Source of the DNA: Oscillospiraceae bacterium
GTDB lineage: Bacteria; Bacillota; Clostridia; Oscillospirales; Acutalibacteraceae
Direction: 5' to 3'
Assembly (NCBI GenBank): GCA_031256825.1
Contig: JAIRPV010000015.1
Coordinates: 62,001 to 126,000 of the forward strand
DNA: 64,000 nucleotides
The notes below the pieces were generated by a model. The model saw only the letters and a program-made list of their open reading frames with translations. It was not told where the DNA came from and ran no database searches. This document shows positions 16,801 to 24,568 of this stretch, one piece after another; positions within the stretch are counted from its first letter, which is position 1; each line of letters starts with the position of its first letter. Made by a program: the position numbers and the translations under genes.

Positions 16801-19617
16801 GCCATCCATGGGCGCCGCAAAATCCGGCGTTTCGCCAAGATAAGCGTGCTTTGTAACGCTGGCTCCCCAGCGGTGATAGGTGTGGTTGGAATCAAAATGG
16901 CTGGTATTGTTCGTCTGCCCGTCGGTGTATTCCACGCTGGCAAAGTTGTCGGCGGTCTGCACATAGTAAGCCGCTGTTTGGGGCAAACTGGGCGTCACTG
17001 TCGTTTCAACGCTGACGGTATACGATCCGGGGGGAACCGTGCTCAAATCCCAGGTGATGGTGTTGGACGCCGCGTCGATGGTGTACCCGATCCCCTCGCG
17101 AATCACCGAGCCGGAAAGATCCTTGACCTGGAAGGGGTAGTTCGCGGCGAACGACGCGGGATCGATGACCAGCCCCTCCGGGATTTTGTCGGTGATCAGG
17201 GTCTTCGGCTTCGGCATGGCGGTCTCGAACAGGTTTTTCATGTTCGCCACTTCAATCGCCAGCTTTGCCCGCACCGCGGCGGTTTGTTCGGCTTTTGAAG
17301 AAAGCGGCGTGCCCCGGTTGTTGGTGTTCGTGCCGTCGGGCCACTTCCAGTAGCCCTCAACATAGCCGCTCGTGCCGGCCGTACCCGTGGGCGGCACCCA
17401 AACCGCTTTGGAATCCCCGTTCCCCCTGATATACGTGGGCGTCCAGTTGGCGCGCGCGGAAGCAGGGGTGGAAAGCGACAGCCCCGGCGCCATATAATGT
17501 TCCATCAAATAGTTCGGCGTCTCGTTGGAAGGCACGGAAACGCCCTGGTAGATTCCTTCCGCCCAGCGGGGGTTTTCCGTGGAAGTGATGCGCACAGGGA
17601 AAAACACGCTGCCCAGCGGGAATTCGCCGCCCGCGTTTGAAAACCGTTCCGCCTGCTGCTTGAGGAACGTTGACCAGTAGGGCTGGCCCGAGGAGTTGTA
17701 GCCCGAGTTCATGTCCGGCTGCTCCGCAATCTCAAAATCCGATACCAGCACCATAACAGGCACGCGGCGCACCCCGCCGCGCGGGTTCACTTTCCGCTCG
17801 GGCACCGTTGTGGGGGCGTTCGGATCCAGCAGGAACTGCGTGGCGTCCGGCGCAAACCCGCCGTAGGTGTTGTCGCTGTTCGGCCCCGCCAGCTTATCAA
17901 CCGCCGCCTTCATAAACGTCGCGTCGTCGTCGCTGATATAAACCACGTCGCCGTTGAACGCGTGCTCCACAACAATGCTGGCCTGCTCCCTGCCAACAAA
18001 CGCCGTGTTGTACTGTAAAAAGGTATATTGCGGGTCGTTGCTGTTCGTGCTGATCATCCCGTCGAGGCCAAACACCGTAGCGGTGCTCATGCCCATCACA
18101 GAAATGCGGCTGTCCGGATATTCGCTGAAGACGTAGTCGCACATGGCATGCACCATTTCTTTGGCAAAAATCCAGTTCAGGCGCACATCCTGGCCCGTTT
18201 GGGTGATATCGTTCACGTTCGGCGCATCCACCAGCGGCGTAATCATATAACCGTTTTTCATAGAGCCAGACCAGTCCAGCGCGAACACGATGTCGAACTG
18301 CGGGCGCATGGCGCGCGGCGGCTTGTTGATTTTAATCTCGTAGCGGATTTTATCCCCGCTGTCCACAGGCACAGGCTGCGCCGCCGTTCCGTTCTCGGCC
18401 ACGTTGCTGTTGTTGAGGTACGCGGTTTTTTCCGGGTCAACTTCCGGCACCAGCACTTCGTGATACACGGGCTGCGACACATACCGCAGGCCCGCGCCCG
18501 TGCGCGGCTCGAGCCTGGCGCAGTTCATGAACCGCTGCGGCTCTTTGGTGTTCACCCGCACCCGCACGCTGTATTCCCGTGTTGTGCCCGCCGTCATAGC
18601 GGTGTTGAAATTCCACTGCACCAGCCGGCGGCCGCCCACCAATGTGTTCGTCCAGGCGTCGGAACCCGCGGGCGTGGTGGCCGAATCGAACGCCAGGTTC
18701 GCCGGAATCCAGTCGTAAACGCGGTACGTGTTGGGGACCACGCTGTTGGCCGTTACCGTCAGGCGGTATTCGATGATGTCGTTGTACTCCACATCCACGC
18801 ACCAGTTGGCGTCGCCGCTTTCGTATGGCTCCCAGGTGGTTCCGCCGTCGTGGCTGACGCGCGCGGTTGTTTCGATGATGGGCGCATCCGGATCATACTG
18901 CCGGTAAACATAAACATAGCTTTCCGCCAGGGACTGATCGGCCTGCACATTGGCCAACGTGGGCAGCGCGGGGTAAGAATAGTTCACAGGGTTGGTTGCG
19001 TCGGCCGCCAGGCCAACTTTGTAGCCCACATAATTCCAGGTTTCGTAGGCGATCGAAGCGCCAACGTTTTTTTCTGTCGTCAGCGTCAGCGCGGGCAGCC
19101 CCTTGTATTCCTCTCCGCTGCGGTAAGCCACCGAGCGGTAGGGCAAAACAACTTCGCCGCCGCCCTCGGCCCCGGTGCCAACCGGCGGCACAACCGATGT
19201 GTCGCCCTCTTTTCGGAAATACTCCCGAATGGTGTAGTCCGTTGTAAAATAAAGCGTGACCATCACATCGCCCGACACATTGCGCAGCGTGGGCGGCTGG
19301 CCGGTGTGGATGGTCAGCCCGTTGTCGTCCGACCACATCCCGGCGTATTGGAACGTGCGCCCGCCCGAAGCGGAGATATTCGCCGTCAAGCTTGTCGGGG
19401 GGATATATTCGCCCGCCGCGTTCGGGGTAAGCGTAACCTCCGCCTTGGGCAGAACAGCGCCCCGATATTCATAAAAGCGAACCTTCACCCCGTCGGGGTT
19501 CGCGGAAGTATGGAGCATGCCTATGACGACGCTGGCAAACATCGTCAGCGCCGCCATGATCAGGGCAAGCCACCGAAGCGCCGCCTCGCGTCGCGCCGGC
19601 TTTGTTTTCATCTTCAT
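13867..19617 (-). CDS. Giant secreted surface protein: two VWA domains and DUF11-type repeats
   Basis: About 1916 residues from the ATG at 19617 (GGGGAGGG site); a GTG at 19683 adds 22 hydrophilic residues and is less likely. The signal peptide is basic followed by LALIMAALTMFASVVIGML. The body has two von Willebrand A domains. The first has an intact MIDAS, FALDWSGSM near residue 443. The second reads FAVNWSKMM near 1137 and has lost the DxSxS. Between and after them are at least five related DUF11-like modules, each starting with a motif like NAYLxxxxxxxNGTAA and GDxIxYEITV. No LPxTG motif or C-terminal membrane anchor exists; the protein ends YFGPVKIK. It is probably an adhesin or fibre tip. 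The repeats suggest intramolecular isopeptide-type stalk domains, which is inference. It lies between a TasA-like gene and the sortase. Confidence 0.88.
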   Translation of the reverse strand: MKMKTKPARREAALRWLALIMAALTMFASVVIGMLHTSANPDGVKVRFYEYRGAVLPKAEVTLTPNAAGEYIPPTSLTANISASGGRTFQYAGMWSDDNGLTIHTGQPPTLRNVSGDVMVTLYFTTDYTIREYFRKEGDTSVVPPVGTGAEGGGEVVLPYRSVAYRSGEEYKGLPALTLTTEKNVGASIAYETWNYVGYKVGLAADATNPVNYSYPALPTLANVQADQSLAESYVYVYRQYDPDAPIIETTARVSHDGGTTWEPYESGDANWCVDVEYNDIIEYRLTVTANSVVPNTYRVYDWIPANLAFDSATTPAGSDAWTNTLVGGRRLVQWNFNTAMTAGTTREYSVRVRVNTKEPQRFMNCARLEPRTGAGLRYVSQPVYHEVLVPEVDPEKTAYLNNSNVAENGTAAQPVPVDSGDKIRYEIKINKPPRAMRPQFDIVFALDWSGSMKNGYMITPLVDAPNVNDITQTGQDVRLNWIFAKEMVHAMCDYVFSEYPDSRISVMGMSTATVFGLDGMISTNSNDPQYTFLQYNTAFVGREQASIVVEHAFNGDVVYISDDDATFMKAAVDKLAGPNSDNTYGGFAPDATQFLLDPNAPTTVPERKVNPRGGVRRVPVMVLVSDFEIAEQPDMNSGYNSSGQPYWSTFLKQQAERFSNAGGEFPLGSVFFPVRITSTENPRWAEGIYQGVSVPSNETPNYLMEHYMAPGLSLSTPASARANWTPTYIRGNGDSKAVWVPPTGTAGTSGYVEGYWKWPDGTNTNNRGTPLSSKAEQTAAVRAKLAIEVANMKNLFETAMPKPKTLITDKIPEGLVIDPASFAANYPFQVKDLSGSVIREGIGYTIDAASNTITWDLSTVPPGSYTVSVETTVTPSLPQTAAYYVQTADNFASVEYTDGQTNNTSHFDSNHTYHRWGASVTKHAYLGETPDFAAPMDGTPGSPVTVKPGDIITYEITVKNAALFTDSSGSMNTLSDTISDELTVLNCQVIPPVAGFTVAHSGANPDGSGGTVLCKSATSNTTPHAGTLTIRIRTQVTSTKDTVTLIENSARYHHYIGPGGGSGPQAGDSDSNKTYHQVLPNPSKNAYLNSETAPRNGTAALPVSVMLNDAIRYEITAPKRYEISPREEYDFLFAVNWSKMMGADIAPADGTARSYAQRLVSDAITQIAANYPNSRVALLGTNSGYNNNTNAPGYTNLEYNTPFVDAANTAAIQTALAMATGPTYDYADDTQLLDAAVKIMQNTAGSYNASNGTAQTLQTRGVSARIPVIVMISDFQVWEKPNPLFNYTHDTASPPYELSESWSKRLKLSADAFAADFPGGVILPVRLDHAKNKGLDLSRPELAVFSSAQYTQYLNQYIRKGAGPSVQIKYGTIYTDALSQTLRAIEACAFPPDERTCIVTDDIPAGLTIQANSLSVRNSGGSVVLAAPNAALTVAGQRVTWDLTSLPQGNYTCEVSVTAAAANDLYLNQAHVDYGAVSGRDTGNTYHRLAEGPEKHAYINGGVTAKDGTATKPEIVTKGDIIEYTVKVRIPAGGNTVVTDKVPAGLTLDVGSITGGGTWNAGTRTITWDLSSKPAGEYQFSYKAEVAADEPLVVYENWATATRPDLSLEGSHTWHQNLSRPTKNAYLETAAAGVFESAPKNGASYASPQAVGNGRRIKYEITAAKPKDAAAGATFEIIDNVPAGLAVEMSSLNPTPPNTDGVAGVWDEATRTITWSYTGKAAGVKKVSFIAALDDPTAVAENIAHAVTDSGTADTNKTWHKRSAGLLHIRQVVVSPNHMENPLVGYLRLSNGTGANQVQMPLTVNSGKDGTAVLYTDYLLALGSNMVYNIYDYLPSYYLYDGYLITTDNGNHTTANRLRPPPTGVGALNGSIAIDFAAPGCNGEWWVTVYITPKGAPGDYSWRYGTNYFGPVKIK

Positions 19618-19729
19618 TGGAACCCTCCCCGCCGCAAACGGTTCCACTTTTCCGCTTGCGGCCGTGTTTTTTGACTCGTTCACTTCCTTTGTCTTTTTAT
19701 GATCCTTGATTTTTCACGTCCGCCCGCTG

Positions 19730-20473
19730 CTATGCCTTCGTTTTGGGCTTGAGCAGGCCGTCGATGGCCGCCCACACAGAATCAATCGTATACCCGTCGG
19801 CGGTGTATTCGCTCAGCGCGTTATACGGAGCGTTCGCGCCATTGAGCGGCGGCAAAGCCCACCAGCCTTCGCGGTAGTGGTAACGGACGGTATCGACCGC
19901 TTCACACTTCACTTCAATCTTCAGCGTCGCGCCGTCGTATTCATCCGGCAGGCCCGCCGCAACATACACTTTGTTGAACAGGTTCTTGTTCAAAGACCCA
20001 ACGTCCGTGCTTTTGCCCGCCGGAAGGATGTCTTTGTAATAATAATAACCGTCGTATGCGCAGTAGGCCCAGTCGGTGGTGTTTTCGGACACAATGATAA
20101 CTTCTTTGCCAAATTCGGCCGGCAGCAGCGTGCCGTCGCTTGTGACAAACACAGGAATGACCAGCAACCGCACGAACGCGTCGACGGTCTGCGTATTATA
20201 GGCGCCAACGCGCTTATCCACACTGTTGCCAACGCCCGGCTCCAGCGGCGGGTCGTTCGGTTCCGGCGGCGTAAATACGTCCACCAAATCCACTCCAAAA
20301 TTCCCCTTTGGAGGGTTCTTCATTGGATTCAACATGTTATCGGACGCCGTAAACCAGGCCAGCGTCGTCCCCAACAGCACCACCAGCGACAGCAATATCG
20401 CGAACGGCAGCACATACGGCTTGAGCACGCGCACTTGCCGCTCGGCGACAAATTGCTTCAGTCGTTGTTTCAT
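19730..20473 (-). CDS. TasA/CalY-like protein with SipW-dependent signal peptide (minor subunit)
   Basis: 247 residues; ATG at 20473 with GGGAGGT. After a basic N-terminus the export signal runs FAILLSLVVLLGTTLAWFTASDNMLNPM. The WFTAxDNxxN block is the recognition region of SipW-type substrates and is shared with the larger protein at 21653-23035. The mature part has the TasA-like features VGNSVDKRVGAYNTQTVDAFVRL (the N-K-x-Vxxx-N-xGxxxAFVRV region of TasA/camelysin) and a beta-rich remainder. TasA-like proteins are secreted and polymerise into matrix fibres; camelysin-like members may have protease activity. Being smaller and downstream, it may be an anchor or accessory subunit, like TapA in concept only. 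Confidence 0.85.
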   Translation of the reverse strand: MKQRLKQFVAERQVRVLKPYVLPFAILLSLVVLLGTTLAWFTASDNMLNPMKNPPKGNFGVDLVDVFTPPEPNDPPLEPGVGNSVDKRVGAYNTQTVDAFVRLLVIPVFVTSDGTLLPAEFGKEVIIVSENTTDWAYCAYDGYYYYKDILPAGKSTDVGSLNKNLFNKVYVAAGLPDEYDGATLKIEVKCEAVDTVRYHYREGWWALPPLNGANAPYNALSEYTADGYTIDSVWAAIDGLLKPKTKA

Positions 20474-20630
20474 GGTCGAATGACCTCCCTTGTAACCCCT
20501 TCTTTATTTCCACAGAGATATCTCTCGTTGTTTTCATATTCACGCAAAAGTCCCCCCTGAACTCAGTTTCAGGGAACGCCTTTGCCTACAGGTTTGTGGG
20601 AACGCTGCGCCGTCTCCCCATTGCTGCCCC

Positions 20631-20668
20631 TGTCGCGGCCCGCGGCTGCGTGGCCGTAGGCCGCGACA
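20631..20668 (-). other. Intra-operon RNA hairpin
   Basis: A perfect 10-bp inverted repeat TGTCGCGGCC / GGCCGCGACA lies in the 205-base gap between the NPPATG protein gene and the minor TasA-like gene. No T tract follows, so it is more likely a processing or stability element that separates expression levels within the operon. Confidence 0.6.
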
Positions 20669-20678
20669 AAGGGTACAT

Positions 20679-21518
20679 TCAGCAGGCATTGGGTTCCGGG
20701 GCCGGCTGCGCGTCGCGCTCGTTCTTTTTCTTTTTTAGGACCAGGAACAGCGCCAGTAGCAGCATCCCGGCCACGGGGATGAGGTAAGGCCCAAAACTAT
20801 CCAAAAAACCCGTTGCGGGAGGATTTGTGGGCTCCGCCTTCACCGCGTAGAAATACCAGCGGAATTTCGCTTCGCTGATTTTTTCGTAGACCTGCATGGT
20901 CTGGCTGACAGTCAGCGTCACTTCCATGTCGCGCCGGTCGCCGATCTTGTACTGGCCAAGATCGAGCGGAGTTGTAATCATGTTCACGGGCTTGCCCGTG
21001 CCGTCTGTGCCTTTGTCGCCCCGGCTGTTGCCGTTGTAAATCACTTTCCCGTCCAGCTTCAGTTCCAGTGAAACCTCTTCGAACAGATCCACGGGCCCTT
21101 CCGTGTTCATTGGCTCCGCGCGGAAGCTCAGCGCATAGGGAAGGCTGGCCTGCGGGCCGTCTGTCTGCTCAAGGTTCTGGATCGTCACCGTCTTTTTTAC
21201 CACATCGCCGGGCATCAGCCCTGTGGCGTCGATGTAGTATTCCCCGGTGTAATTGGCTTTCACACCGTTTTGATCGGAAATCAGGAATCCCTGCGGGAGC
21301 GTCCAGCTTTCCGAAGCGCGGATGGCGGTCTGTGTCGGGCGGGAAACCGTTTGCCCCGTCTGTGCGCTGCCTGCTATCCTCCCGGCATAGCTATCTGCTG
21401 CCAGAGCGATCAGTGGCGGGAGATTTGTCGTCGCTGCCGCGTTTGCCGCCGTTCCGGAAAACACGGCAGCCATCAACACGCATAACACAGACAAAATCAT
21501 TCTTACTTTGCGATGCAT
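20679..21518 (-). CDS. Sortase-anchored surface protein with NPPATG sorting signal
   Basis: 279 residues; the ATG at 21518 follows AAGGAGG. A Sec signal peptide (MILSVLCVLMAAVFSGTAANA) precedes a beta-rich extracellular region (residues ~60-235) with a GDVVKKTVTIQNLEQ strand pair as in DUF11/pilin-type domains. The C-terminus is a classical cell-wall sorting signal in layout: NPPATG near residue 236, a hydrophobic span (YLIPVAGMLLLALFLVL), then KKKKNERD. The motif is not canonical LPxTG; it resembles a variant for a class B or pilin-polymerising sortase, consistent with the class B sortase at the end of the operon. It lies between the two TasA-like genes, so it may anchor the fibre to the wall. 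Confidence 0.85.
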   Translation of the reverse strand: MHRKVRMILSVLCVLMAAVFSGTAANAAATTNLPPLIALAADSYAGRIAGSAQTGQTVSRPTQTAIRASESWTLPQGFLISDQNGVKANYTGEYYIDATGLMPGDVVKKTVTIQNLEQTDGPQASLPYALSFRAEPMNTEGPVDLFEEVSLELKLDGKVIYNGNSRGDKGTDGTGKPVNMITTPLDLGQYKIGDRRDMEVTLTVSQTMQVYEKISEAKFRWYFYAVKAEPTNPPATGFLDSFGPYLIPVAGMLLLALFLVLKKKKNERDAQPAPEPNAC

Positions 21519-21538
21519 AATCTCCCTCCTTCTGGGTG

Positions 21539-21578
21539 CCCGGCGCGCCGCCGCCTAACGCATCCTCGGCGCGCCGGG
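21539..21578 (-). other. Intra-operon RNA hairpin downstream of the major TasA-like gene
   Basis: A 12-bp inverted repeat CCCGGCGCGCCG / CGGCGCGCCGGG with a 16-base loop lies immediately before the ribosome site of the NPPATG protein gene. No T run follows. It could protect the upstream TasA-like mRNA or reduce expression of the downstream genes. Confidence 0.65.
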
Positions 21579-21652
21579 GTCTTTGGTTGGGCTTCTCTCC
21601 TCGGGCTCTCCCCTTTGCCTTCCAGAGCAAACCTCTTGTACGTGCCTTATCC

Positions 21653-23035
21653 TCAGGCCACGTTTGCCAGATAGGTTGCCAGGGTGGCGCTCAAGCCCCA
21701 GCCGCCGGGGCCTGCCATGGCAAGCGCGGCTTCTTCGGCCTGAATGGCCTGCATGCAGACGTTCAGATCATAGGTCAGGTTGCTGTACCGCGAGGTGGCG
21801 TCTTGCTTCAGATACACGCCGTCCAGCAGCGGATCGCTCGTCTGGCCGGGGGCCAGCTTGCCGATGTAATAGAAGAAGCCGTCCGCCGGGTTGTAGAACC
21901 ACTTGCCTTTGGCGGCGTCGATCGCGGCCTGGCTGCTCAGCGTCGCAATGTCAACCAGCTGGTTTTCTGCGAACAAAAGCATCAGGTTGGCGTCGATGGT
22001 GCTTTCAGCGGCAAGGCGCGCGGCAGGCGCGGGGGTGGGGGGCGTCTGGCCCCAGTTGTTGGAGGCGGTGTTCGGCAGCGCGCGGAACGTGTTGGTGAAC
22101 GAGGTGTAGCCGCCGGCGGTCAAGTGGTCGTTTGAACCAACAGGAACACTGGTGAGTCCGGCCCATGCGCCGTCGGTCGTGCCATTGATCACGCTGGTCC
22201 ACTTGCCTTCGTCCGCGGAAGCGCCCTTTTCAAAGACAAAGTACTTCCAGCCGCCAACATACAGGGTCTTGTCGTGCGCGCCGGTGCCGGGAAGGATCAC
22301 GTCGCTCCAGCCGTCGGTGTTGAAGTTGCCCTGCGCAGCGGTCGCGGTGTCCACGCCGTAGAACGGCTCGACGCGCTGATACTTGTCGTTGTACTTATAG
22401 AGTTCGTCGGTGGTGTCGTCGGTGAAGTGCGGGAGCTTGGCAAACGCCACAAAGGTGTAGTTCGCGTTGCCGCTGGCGCCGATCCCTTTCTTCACAAGGA
22501 TGGTGATCTCGTTGGGGGTTGCGCTGATTGCGGCGCCCGCAGCGGTGTAACCTTCCTTATAGGTGATGCCGTCGTAGGCGTTGCCGCTGGTGCCGGAAGC
22601 CGTGGCCGTGAAGAGTTCCCAGCCGGTCTTCGGCGCGCCGGTCGCGTCAACGTAAGCGTCGGTGTTGAACAGCTGCGGCAGTTGGCCGCTGGCCAGCGCC
22701 CCTGCGGTATACAGGGAGTCAATGCCAACGGGCTGGCCGTCGTGCGCCGCCAGAGTCAGCGCTTCCGCGAAGGAAATGCGGACAAACGCCGTAACATCCG
22801 TGCCGCTGACGTTAATCGCGGAAACGTCTTTGTTGACTTCCACACCGGGAGTGAGGGGGTCGCTCGGGTCGAATGTTTCGACGATTTGCACATCGCCGCC
22901 GCTGAAGGAACCTGTTTGCATCCGGTTGACAACATTGTCGGCTGCGGTGAACCACGCGAAGGTTGCGCCAGACACTGCCGTGGCGATGGCAAGCACAATT
23001 GCCAGCACCAAAACGATAGACTTGTGTTTACGCAT
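21653..23035 (-). CDS. TasA/CalY-like major fibre protein with SipW-dependent signal peptide
   Basis: 460 residues; the ATG at 23035 follows AAGGAG. The signal is VLVLAIVLAIATAVSGATFAWFTAADNVVNRM, given here only to show a hydrophobic core and the WFTAADN block typical of SipW substrates. Next comes GVEVNKDVSAINVSGTDVTAFVRISF, the TasA/camelysin signature (N-K-D-V, then A-F-V-R). The rest is beta-rich and lacks a membrane anchor. TasA proteins form extracellular amyloid-like or donor-strand fibres of biofilm matrix. It directly follows the SipW-like peptidase gene (21-base gap) and precedes a hairpin, as expected for the most abundant product of the operon. At 460 residues it is longer than Bacillus TasA (~260), with an extra C-terminal half. 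Confidence 0.88.
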   Translation of the reverse strand: MRKHKSIVLVLAIVLAIATAVSGATFAWFTAADNVVNRMQTGSFSGGDVQIVETFDPSDPLTPGVEVNKDVSAINVSGTDVTAFVRISFAEALTLAAHDGQPVGIDSLYTAGALASGQLPQLFNTDAYVDATGAPKTGWELFTATASGTSGNAYDGITYKEGYTAAGAAISATPNEITILVKKGIGASGNANYTFVAFAKLPHFTDDTTDELYKYNDKYQRVEPFYGVDTATAAQGNFNTDGWSDVILPGTGAHDKTLYVGGWKYFVFEKGASADEGKWTSVINGTTDGAWAGLTSVPVGSNDHLTAGGYTSFTNTFRALPNTASNNWGQTPPTPAPAARLAAESTIDANLMLLFAENQLVDIATLSSQAAIDAAKGKWFYNPADGFFYYIGKLAPGQTSDPLLDGVYLKQDATSRYSNLTYDLNVCMQAIQAEEAALAMAGPGGWGLSATLATYLANVA

Positions 23036-23056
23036 GATCTTTTTCTCCTTTTCTTC

Positions 23057-24202
23057 TCATGTTTGGTTTATATACAATCCGCCTCTTTCCGGCAAGGCGG
23101 TTGTACGCATTTGCGGCCCGTAGTCAAATTCTTCGTAGCCCTCGGGCTCGGGCTTGCGGCGTTTGCCGCCCTGCTTTTGCTCCGTGCCTTCGCCCTTTGG
23201 CTTTGGCTTGCTGAAGTACCAGCGGAACATGAAGATGCAGCCGAACAGCGAAATGAGCAGGCTGATGGTGGCGTAAAACCACCGCGAGTGCTTCCCGGTC
23301 TCTTTGTCGGGCCGCAGGTTCTCGAGCACAATGCCGATTTTTGGGATCACGAACACCTTTTTCCCAATGACCTGCGAACTCATGATCGGCGGATCCGCGC
23401 TGGGGTTCGCGTCGCCTTTTGTGATAAAATAAAGCCCCTTGATTCCGGCAATCTCGTCTTTGATCCCAATGATTCTGTGCGTTAAGTATACCGTGGAGGT
23501 CTCGTCGCGCGCGGGGGCCGGGTTAAACGTAATCACGTCGCCAACGGCAAGCTTCGTTGGATCGGGCACCCCTTCGGTAATGATCATGTCGCCCTTGTTG
23601 AATCCATCCTTGTAAGGGCTGTCCTTGAGCTGCGTCATGGATGGCGTAAGCACGCTGTAGGTGCGCCATCTGCCAAAGTAGGCCTTCTTCGGGTCCTTGC
23701 TCAGCGAAAACATGACCGAACCCGCAACGATGCCGATGCACAGCATCCAATACATGGCGTTGAGCAGCATGTGGGCAATCTTCCCGCCCATCGTCTGGGG
23801 CTTCCGGGGTTTTTCGGCCTTGCCCTTCCTGCCCTTTTTGCCCTTCTTCTGGCCGTCTTCTTCGGGCGCGCCGTAGCCCGGCTCCTGCCCGTAGCCCTGC
23901 TGGCCATAGGGATCCTGCGGCTGGCCGTAGCCGCCGTAAGGGTTTTGCCCGTAGGGATCGGGCTGCTGCCCATAGCCGCCGTAAGGATCCTGCCCATAGC
24001 CCTGCTGGCCATAGGGATCCTGCGGCTGGCCGTAGCCGCCGTAAGGGGTTTGCCCGTAGGGATCGGGCTGCTGCCCATAGCCGCCGTAAGGATTTTGCCC
24101 ATAGGGATCGGGTTGTTGCCCATAGCCGCCATATGGCTGCTGCGGATACGGCTGCTCAGGCGGATAGCCCCCCCAATTCTGCTGCCCATATGGATGATAC
24201 AC
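23057..24202 (-). CDS. SipW-like (ER-type) signal peptidase I with tyrosine-rich N-terminal repeat domain
   Basis: About 381 residues. Residues 1-125 are a low-complexity cytoplasmic domain of repeated [14 protein letters not shown] units, then a lysine-rich stretch. A membrane helix follows ([21 protein letters not shown]), then the ER/SipW-type catalytic domain: [10 protein letters not shown] with the nucleophile Ser, YLTHRIIGI with the His that replaces Lys in this class, and [14 protein letters not shown] second helix ([14 protein letters not shown]) and a basic tail end it. It should cleave the two TasA-like proteins encoded just downstream. The GTG at 24202 is ten bases after AAAGGA; a GTG at 24211 is too close to that site. 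The Tyr/Gln/Gly repeats are unusual for a signal peptidase and prion-like in composition. Confidence 0.88.
   Translation of the reverse strand: MYHPYGQQNWGGYPPEQPYPQQPYGGYGQQPDPYGQNPYGGYGQQPDPYGQTPYGGYGQPQDPYGQQGYGQDPYGGYGQQPDPYGQNPYGGYGQPQDPYGQQGYGQEPGYGAPEEDGQKKGKKGRKGKAEKPRKPQTMGGKIAHMLLNAMYWMLCIGIVAGSVMFSLSKDPKKAYFGRWRTYSVLTPSMTQLKDSPYKDGFNKGDMIITEGVPDPTKLAVGDVITFNPAPARDETSTVYLTHRIIGIKDEIAGIKGLYFITKGDANPSADPPIMSSQVIGKKVFVIPKIGIVLENLRPDKETGKHSRWFYATISLLISLFGCIFMFRWYFSKPKPKGEGTEQKQGGKRRKPEPEGYEEFDYGPQMRTTALPERGGLYINQT
23890..24150 (-). repeat. In-frame 105-bp tandem repeat within the signal peptidase gene
   Basis: The DNA encoding the Tyr-rich domain repeats with a 105-base (35-codon) period: CCCTGCTGGCC starts at 23895 and again at 24000, with near-identical flanks. 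About 2.5 copies are present, themselves built of shorter PYGGYGQ-type units. Copy number may vary between strains by slippage without breaking the frame. Confidence 0.8.
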
Positions 24203-24317
24203 GCGGCTCACTTCCTTTCGTCATCTCTGGCATCCACTTCCCGCGTTTTCGGTTTCGCGCTTTACACTTCGACATTTTTATACATCAAAGTGCAGAAAAC
24301 AGCTAAATTAAAGCAAG

Positions 24318-24349
24318 AAAAAAGCTCCCTCACCAATTTGGCAAGGAAG
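24318..24349 (-). terminator. Terminator hairpin of the candidate leader or small RNA
   Basis: On the minus strand CTTCCTTGCC / GGTGAGGGAG (10 pairs, including G-U) with an AAATT loop is followed by C and six T. Transcripts from P2 contain the whole hairpin. Transcripts from P1 should begin near 24341, inside the first arm, and would escape it. Confidence 0.7.
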
Positions 24350-24376
24350 AATAGCATAAAACCACTGGAATGTCAA
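24348..24376 (-). promoter_or_regulatory. Promoter P1 of the surface-fibre operon
   Basis: On the minus strand TTGACA (24371-24376), a 17-base spacer and TATTCT (24348-24353). The -10 overlaps the first arm of the terminator hairpin. The leader to the signal peptidase start would be about 140 bases. Confidence 0.65.
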
Positions 24377-24568
24377 GCTTTTTTTGGCAAAAATTTTGCA
24401 CAAATTTTGATCTTGCGCAAAACTTTCCTCTTTTTGTTACTTTTGACATTGTTCGCCCTAGTTTTTGCCGTCCTTTTGTTTTATCGTCCTTGCTTTTGGT
24501 TACGTTTTGTCATTTTACTGTCCTTGCAAGCTCCTCCCGCTTGCTCCCGGCGTTTCGCCTGTGTAACC

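Larger units (their letters stand above)
24318..24568 (-). ncRNA. Candidate structured small RNA or leader RNA with GGA-rich loops
   Basis: Downstream of promoter P2 the RNA would begin with GGTTACACAGG, and its first ~70 bases close on GTAACC (P1 stem GGTTAC/GTAACC). Inside are two hairpins: GGCG-AAA-CGCC and GCAAGC / GCTTGC with the loop GGGAGGA. Three direct repeats of AAGGAC followed by three bases and AAAA come next, then an AT-rich part and the terminator at 24318-24349. About eight GGA motifs, one pair in a hairpin loop, recall RNAs that titrate CsrA/RsmA, but no csrA gene is in the window. It could equally be a riboswitch-like leader of the fibre operon. The class was not recognised. 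Confidence 0.45.

Noticed and set aside
18028..19674. 548-codon plus-strand open frame
   Set aside because: It is antisense to the giant adhesin; other long plus-strand frames there have the same origin.
23890..24150. Possible CRISPR-like array
   Set aside because: The repeats are contiguous, in frame and encode PYGGYGQ units; there are no unique spacers.
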